Source: an uncultured Muribaculaceae bacterium (lineage in GTDB: Bacteria; Bacteroidota; Bacteroidia; Bacteroidales; Muribaculaceae). From it: 25,810 nt of DNA. Position numbers and translations under genes: made by a program. Below, one piece after another: positions 22,362 to 25,810 of this stretch. The notes under the pieces are model-generated. The model did no database searches, had not been told where the DNA came from, and worked only from the letters and a program-made list of their open reading frames with translations. Position 1 is the first letter of the stretch, and the number at the start of each line of letters is the position of its first letter. The stretch spans positions 1 to 25,810 of the forward strand of contig CAKUAR010000027.1 of NCBI GenBank assembly GCA_934636465.1, read 5' to 3'.

Positions 22362-23955
22362 TGCTGTTATTGTTGGTTTGGTTATTAATGTCGTCTATGG
22401 AGTTGCGCTTCCAACCGTTGCGGCGTCCGCCTGTCACTATGGGGCGCTCTGCCTCTTTGCCCAGGCGTGGTGTGCGGTGACGGCGCTCATAGTCGTTTTT
22501 GCTGCCACGGCGGCTCGGACGCTCGTCGCGTTCGAAGCGTGGCTTCTTGTCGTCGCCGAAAGAGCGGTGCTCGCCGCGGTCGAAACGGCGTGGCTTGCGC
22601 TCGCCGTCAGCCTCGTTGTCCCGTCTGCCGAAGCGGTGTGCTGCAAGACGTCGGTCGTCGTCGTGGCGACGTGGAGCATGGTCGAAGCGGCGCTTGGGTT
22701 TGTCGTCGCGTTTCAACTTGCCGAATGTTTCCACAAATTCGCGGCGCACCGACTTGCGGTTTTCGTCGCTTGCGCGGAAATCCTCGTTTTTGATTGAGCC
22801 GCCGTTGCGGCGCAAATCGTCGTAGCTGCCGTCGAATATCACATATTCGCGCAGTTGGCACTCAAGCTCGCCGTTGAGAAGAGGGTAGTGGAGTGATGCC
22901 TTGAGGCCGATTTTGCCGAAAAGCTCTTTGTCATAGCCTATAATCCAGGCGTCGTAGCCGCGGAACACATTCTTGAGCTTGTCGCCTATTGTGGAGTAAA
23001 GCCCCTCCATGTCCTCCACCGATATGCGTTCGCCGTATGGCGGGTTGGTGATGAGTACGCCTTTCTCTGGAGCTGTGTCCCAGTCTTGAATGGCTTTGTT
23101 TTCCACTTCAATCAGCTTGCCCATGCCGGCCGATTTCACGTTGGCTTTTGCTATGGCCACGGCTTTTGGAGCTATGTCGGCACCATATATCTTGAATTTG
23201 AATTCGCGCTCTTGGCTGTCGTCGTTGTATATCGACTCAAACAGCTCGCTATCGTAGTCGGCCCAACGCTGAAATGCGTAGTCTTTGCGATACACGCCGG
23301 GGTTGATGTTGGCGGCTATGAGAGCAGCCTCAATGAGGAATGTGCCAGAGCCGCACATGGGGTCAACAAAGTTGCTGTTGCCGTCCCAGCCGCTGAGCTT
23401 TATGATGCCGGCGGCCAGAACCTCGTTGATTGGCGCATCGGTTTGTGCCACACGCCAGCCGCGTTTATACAGCGGGTCGCCCGAAGAGTCGAGCGAAATG
23501 GTCACCTCGTCGTTGGATATGTGTACGTCAAACTTCAGGTCGGGCGCGGTGAGGCGTATTGACGGACGCTTCTGGTATTTCTCCATGAAATAGTCGGCAA
23601 TAGCGTCTTTCACGCGGTAGGTCACGAAGCGTGAGTGGCGGAAGTTGTCGCTATACACAGTGGAGTCGATTTGAAATGTTTTGTCGGGTGTCATGAGCTG
23701 ATCCCAGTCATAACTCTTGATTTGCTCGTAGAGGTCGTCGGCGTCGCTTGAACGGAATTTGTAGAAAGGCTTCAGTATTCTCAGTGCCGTGCGGCAGCAG
23801 AAGTTGGCCTTATACAGTGTTTCGTTGTCGCCTTTGAACGACACCATGCGGTTGCCTTGGAGCACATCAGTGGCTCCGAGAGCCTTCAGCTCGTCACTCA
23901 ACACGCCTTCAAGACCCTGGAAGGTCTTGGCTACCATTTCGAATTGTTCACTCAT
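22351..23955 (-). CDS. rlmL: THUMP-domain class I RNA methyltransferase, RlmL-like, with basic tail
   Basis: The 534-residue product has an N-terminal ferredoxin-like/THUMP RNA-binding part (about residues 5-155) and a Rossmann methyltransferase domain (about 160-385), with [20 protein letters not shown] for S-adenosylmethionine and the catalytic NPPYGER at 304-310. This matches enzymes that make N2-methylguanosine in 23S rRNA (E. coli RlmL, position G2445); the exact target here is inferred. The fused RlmK-type second methyltransferase of E. coli is absent. Instead residues about 395-534 are a low-complexity tail rich in Arg, Asp, Lys and Gly ([24 protein letters not shown]), probably an unstructured RNA-binding arm. 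The start overlaps the serine acetyltransferase stop by 8 bp and the end overlaps purD by 11 bp. Confidence 0.88.
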   Translation of the reverse strand: MSEQFEMVAKTFQGLEGVLSDELKALGATDVLQGNRMVSFKGDNETLYKANFCCRTALRILKPFYKFRSSDADDLYEQIKSYDWDQLMTPDKTFQIDSTVYSDNFRHSRFVTYRVKDAIADYFMEKYQKRPSIRLTAPDLKFDVHISNDEVTISLDSSGDPLYKRGWRVAQTDAPINEVLAAGIIKLSGWDGNSNFVDPMCGSGTFLIEAALIAANINPGVYRKDYAFQRWADYDSELFESIYNDDSQEREFKFKIYGADIAPKAVAIAKANVKSAGMGKLIEVENKAIQDWDTAPEKGVLITNPPYGERISVEDMEGLYSTIGDKLKNVFRGYDAWIIGYDKELFGKIGLKASLHYPLLNGELECQLREYVIFDGSYDDLRRNGGSIKNEDFRASDENRKSVRREFVETFGKLKRDDKPKRRFDHAPRRHDDDRRLAAHRFGRRDNEADGERKPRRFDRGEHRSFGDDKKPRFERDERPSRRGSKNDYERRHRTPRLGKEAERPIVTGGRRNGWKRNSIDDINNQTNNNSNEQ

Positions 23956-24880
23956 TGTTATTCTTTAATCTGACTACGTTGTTAGCTTTTGCTTGTATTA
24001 ATCTTTCGCCTGGCGCCACGTCCGATGTCACCCACAAGTTGCCGCCCACTATGGCGTTGTCGCCAATGGTTATCCGGCCCAGAACCGACGCGTTGCTGTA
24101 GATTATCACGTTGTTGCCTATGATGGGGTGGCGCGGCACGCCTTTTATGGGGTTGCCGTTTTCGTCGGTGTCGAAACTCTTGGCTCCGAGGGTCACGCCC
24201 TGATAGAGCTTCACGTTGTTGCCGATGATGGCAGTCGCGCCTATCACCACACCGGTGCCGTGGTCAATGGAGAAGTGGTGTCCGATTGACGCTCCGGGGT
24301 GAATGTCGATGCCGGTTTCGCTGTGGGCAAACTCGGTTATCATGCGCGGCAATATGGGCACACCCTCAAGCAGCAGCTCGTGAGCAATGCGATAGTTGAC
24401 GATTGCCTTTATGGAAGGATAGCAATAAATTACCTCCTCATGGCTGATGGCGGCAGGGTCACCGTCGAATATTGCCTCCACGTCGGTGTAGAGCGTGGCG
24501 CGCAGCTGCGGCAATTTTGCCAGGAAATGCGATGTTATGCTGGCAGCCTTTCGGCGCAGCGACGGCAGGTTGGCCTTTTCTTGGCATTTGCAGCCCATTA
24601 CAAGTCCGGCAGTGATTTGGTCATCGAGTATTGATTTCAGCTGGTAACATTCCAGATAAAGCATGTTCTCAAGGTTGTGGCCGCCTATGTCGCAGCTCCC
24701 GAAGAAGCCCGGAAACAGTATGGCTCTGCACAACTTTATGGCTTGCTTTATGCGATTGTTGTCGGGAAAAGGCTCTTCGCCAAACTTAATGTGCCACATC
24801 TGCAGTGAGTTATCACTGCATGTCAGGTCGTGAACGAGTTTGTTCATTGCGCTTTCATCGTTGACGCTGCTGTTGCCCAT
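23948..24880 (-). CDS. cysE: Serine O-acetyltransferase (CysE-type)
   Basis: This cytoplasmic enzyme acetylates serine with acetyl-CoA to O-acetylserine, the precursor of cysteine. The 310-residue product has an N-terminal helical domain (to about residue 170) and a left-handed beta-helix of hexapeptide repeats: FAHSETGIDIHPGASIGHHF, SIDHGTGVVIGATAIIGNNV, KLYQGVTLGAKSF, GVPRHPIIGNNVIIYSNASV, LGRITIGDNAIVGGNLWVT. The His and Asp of IDHGTG are the expected catalytic pair. The ending is VRLKNNNE. The ATG at 24880 was taken; an ATG at 24847 is an alternative. It is the first gene of an operon with the methyltransferase and purD. An upstream 74-bp-period duplication covers its promoter, so regulation by a cysteine-related regulator is possible but unproven. 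Confidence 0.92.
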   Translation of the reverse strand: MGNSSVNDESAMNKLVHDLTCSDNSLQMWHIKFGEEPFPDNNRIKQAIKLCRAILFPGFFGSCDIGGHNLENMLYLECYQLKSILDDQITAGLVMGCKCQEKANLPSLRRKAASITSHFLAKLPQLRATLYTDVEAIFDGDPAAISHEEVIYCYPSIKAIVNYRIAHELLLEGVPILPRMITEFAHSETGIDIHPGASIGHHFSIDHGTGVVIGATAIIGNNVKLYQGVTLGAKSFDTDENGNPIKGVPRHPIIGNNVIIYSNASVLGRITIGDNAIVGGNLWVTSDVAPGERLIQAKANNVVRLKNNNE

Positions 24881-24927
24881 TATAATTTGAGTGCTAAACT
24901 TTTAATGCGTATGTGCGAAATATTATG

Positions 24928-24960
24928 CAAAGATAATGCAAATCGGGCGCAGAATATCAA
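24928..24960 (-). promoter_or_regulatory. Promoter of the cysE/rlmL/purD operon
   Basis: On the minus strand the -7 element TATCTTTG is at 24935-24928. A TTG at 24960-24958 gives a 22-nt spacer. The ATG at 24880 follows after about 40 nt. The second repeat copy further upstream has TATCTTTA instead. Confidence 0.5.
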
Positions 24961-25053
24961 GTTTCACTTGAATATTATGCCGAGATGCAGCTTATCTTAT
25001 CTAAAGATAATGCAAATCGGGCGCAGAATGTTAAGTTTGGCCGAATATTCTGC
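24929..25053. repeat. Imperfect tandem duplication, 74-bp period, upstream of cysE
   Basis: A 27-bp sequence (AAAGATAATGCAAATCGGGC followed by GCAGAAT) is identical at 24929-24955 and 25003-25029. The similarity continues for about another 25 bp in each copy (AAGTTT, then GAATATT-TGC). Copy 1 contains the cysE -7 element; in copy 2 the corresponding site has lost its last G. GCAGAAT/ATTCTGC (25023-25029 with 25047-25053) can pair as a hairpin. Confidence 0.8.
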
Positions 25054-25491
25054 TTTGGCGTGGCGCATATCGCAAAAAATTGTGAGAAGTTGCTGCTGGA
25101 GGCTGTTGTTTTTGGCAGCGCTGTGCGTAAATGCAGCTTTCGGGTTGCGTTGCAAAGCTGTTTTATTTATAATAATGTGTCGGTTGTGCTGATGGGCGTG
25201 GCTTGCGGGGCTGGTCGCGCTTGTTTTGCAGGAGCGTCGAGAGTGGCACTGGGGTGATATAACGTGACGAAATGAAGTTTTTGCCTATGCTTGGCAGTGT
25301 TGTCGTTGCCAGTGGAGATGGTGTTTGTTCAGTTGTTCGAAGATGTTGGCGCGTGACTTTTCGCGGCATTTCAGCCTTGTTGCAGGTTTTGCCTTGTTTT
25401 GAGCACAAACTTTTTTGATTTTTTAAAATGTGGGTAATCAGACAAATAGGAAATAAAATATGTTTTATAACATAAAAATCGGTTCAAAAGT
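25054..25491. other. Intergenic stretch without a convincing gene
   Basis: No frame here has the codon pattern or motifs of a real protein. The longest minus-strand frame (25163-25408) codes for a low-complexity basic peptide without recognisable features. From about 25420 the sequence becomes very AT-rich, as expected upstream of strong promoters. No tRNA or hairpin terminator was recognised. Confidence 0.6.
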
Positions 25492-25522
25492 TTTGCCAGT
25501 TCCGAAATTTGCCATACCTTTG
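25492..25522 (+). promoter_or_regulatory. Probable rRNA operon promoter P1
   Basis: TTTG (25492-25495), a 19-nt spacer and TACCTTTG (25515-25522) match the Bacteroidota consensus TTTG-N19-TAnnTTTG completely. An AT-rich stretch lies upstream (about 25420-25490). Confidence 0.75.
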
Positions 25523-25585
25523 CAAACGCAAACGAGAAAGGAACTCAATCAAATTCTGATGGTTCCAATTTTTTTTGAAATTTTG

Positions 25586-25616
25586 TTTGGTAATTAAAAG
25601 TTTTGTAGTAACTTTG
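25586..25616 (+). promoter_or_regulatory. Probable rRNA operon promoter P2
   Basis: TTTG (25586-25589), a 19-nt spacer and TAACTTTG (25609-25616) again match TTTG-N19-TAnnTTTG. It lies 94 bp after P1 and is preceded by a T8 run (25569-25576) that may act as an UP element. Confidence 0.75.
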
Positions 25617-25810
25617 CATCACTTTCGCCCACTTAACCAAACGGGCGGAAACGATAAGCCAAATAAAGAAGAAATTCGTTGGCAATTGAGATCATTGAAA
25701 TATTTGCGATAATGAGAAATTGACAGCGAGAGGCAAGGTAAAAGTAAAGAACCAGCGGATCTCGTCAAATTTCCAAGACAGGTAAAGAAAACGAACAGCG
25801 TAAGAGCAAC
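25617..25810 (+). ncRNA. Probable 5' leader of an rRNA operon (16S gene beyond the window)
   Basis: The sequence after P2 has no open frame. It contains stretches such as GGCAATTGAGATCATTGAAA (25681-25700) and a purine-rich run to the window end, reminiscent of leaders before 16S rRNA in Bacteroidales. The mature 16S 5' end (an AGAGTTTGATC-type sequence) is not reached, so this call rests on the two strong tandem promoters, the long non-coding leader and resemblance from memory. Confidence 0.6.

Noticed and set aside
22231..22825. Several overlapping plus-strand frames antisense to the RlmL-like tail
   Set aside because: They arise from the low-complexity GC-rich Arg/Asp codons of the tail; Ala/Val-rich or Arg-rich translations have no real domain.
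24929..25053. Possible mobile element ends or a transposon remnant
   Set aside because: The repeats are direct, not inverted, contain a promoter, and there is no transposase or target duplication.
25163..25408. Minus-strand 81-codon frame before the rRNA leader
   Set aside because: Low-complexity basic peptide, no promoter or motif, and it lies in a region with no other coding signs.
1..25810. tRNA genes
   Set aside because: I looked for the conserved T-loop sequence (GGTTCGAATC-like) with an acceptor stem on both strands and saw none; a covariance search would be decisive.

Overview
The window looks like chromosomal DNA of a gut-type Bacteroidales bacterium. A Muribaculaceae-like or Prevotella-like genome is my best guess; this is inference, not a database result. 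The signs are: many gene starts preceded by the Bacteroidota -7 element TAnnTTTG rather than an E. coli-type -10; few Shine-Dalgarno sequences; outer-membrane proteins of Bacteroidota type; and families typical of the phylum (DUF4254 beside a family 9 glycosyltransferase, AAA/DUF4143 ATPases, a viroplasmin-RNase H fusion).

Left part (1-10.5 kb, all minus strand): proB and proA, the first two enzymes of proline synthesis, lie on the same strand but about 8 kb apart. Between them are, in transcription order after proB: a one-polypeptide sigma factor/transmembrane helix/outer-membrane barrel fusion; a radical SAM-SPASM protein; a Gfo/Idh/MocA oxidoreductase translationally coupled to it (TAATG); an AAA/DUF4143 ATPase with a three-copy 34-bp iteron array at its promoter; and a plug-and-barrel outer-membrane protein whose promoter spacer contains a G9 tract.

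The most interesting region is 5.4-9.35 kb. The fusion protein has a complete ECF sigma factor (regions 2 and 4), one membrane helix, about 120 disordered residues and an outer-membrane beta-barrel, so it could carry a surface signal to RNA polymerase in one chain. The sigma gene and the radical SAM gene share a two-block upstream motif, CGC(G/A)TGCAGTCTTTT followed by ATC at identical spacing, 45-52 nt before each start. I propose an autoregulated trans-envelope sigma factor whose nearest target is the radical SAM/oxidoreductase pair.

Middle part (10.5-18.2 kb, mostly plus strand): a tightly overlapping DUF4254/GT9/epimerase operon probably serves surface glycan synthesis. A shikimate kinase gene lies convergent to it and shares overlapping divergent promoters with an RNase H gene. 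Then come a small unknown protein, a GT4 glycosyltransferase, a COG0731-type radical SAM protein and an LD-carboxypeptidase.

Right part (18.2-24.9 kb, minus strand): an AT-rich orphan gene; pdxB coupled to a multi-pass membrane protein; and a serine acetyltransferase/RlmL-like methyltransferase/purD operon with overlapping ends, closed by a good intrinsic terminator. The last 0.9 kb has no convincing gene. It holds a 74-bp-period duplication near the serine acetyltransferase promoter, two near-perfect tandem promoters, and what looks like the leader of an rRNA operon whose 16S gene starts beyond the window.
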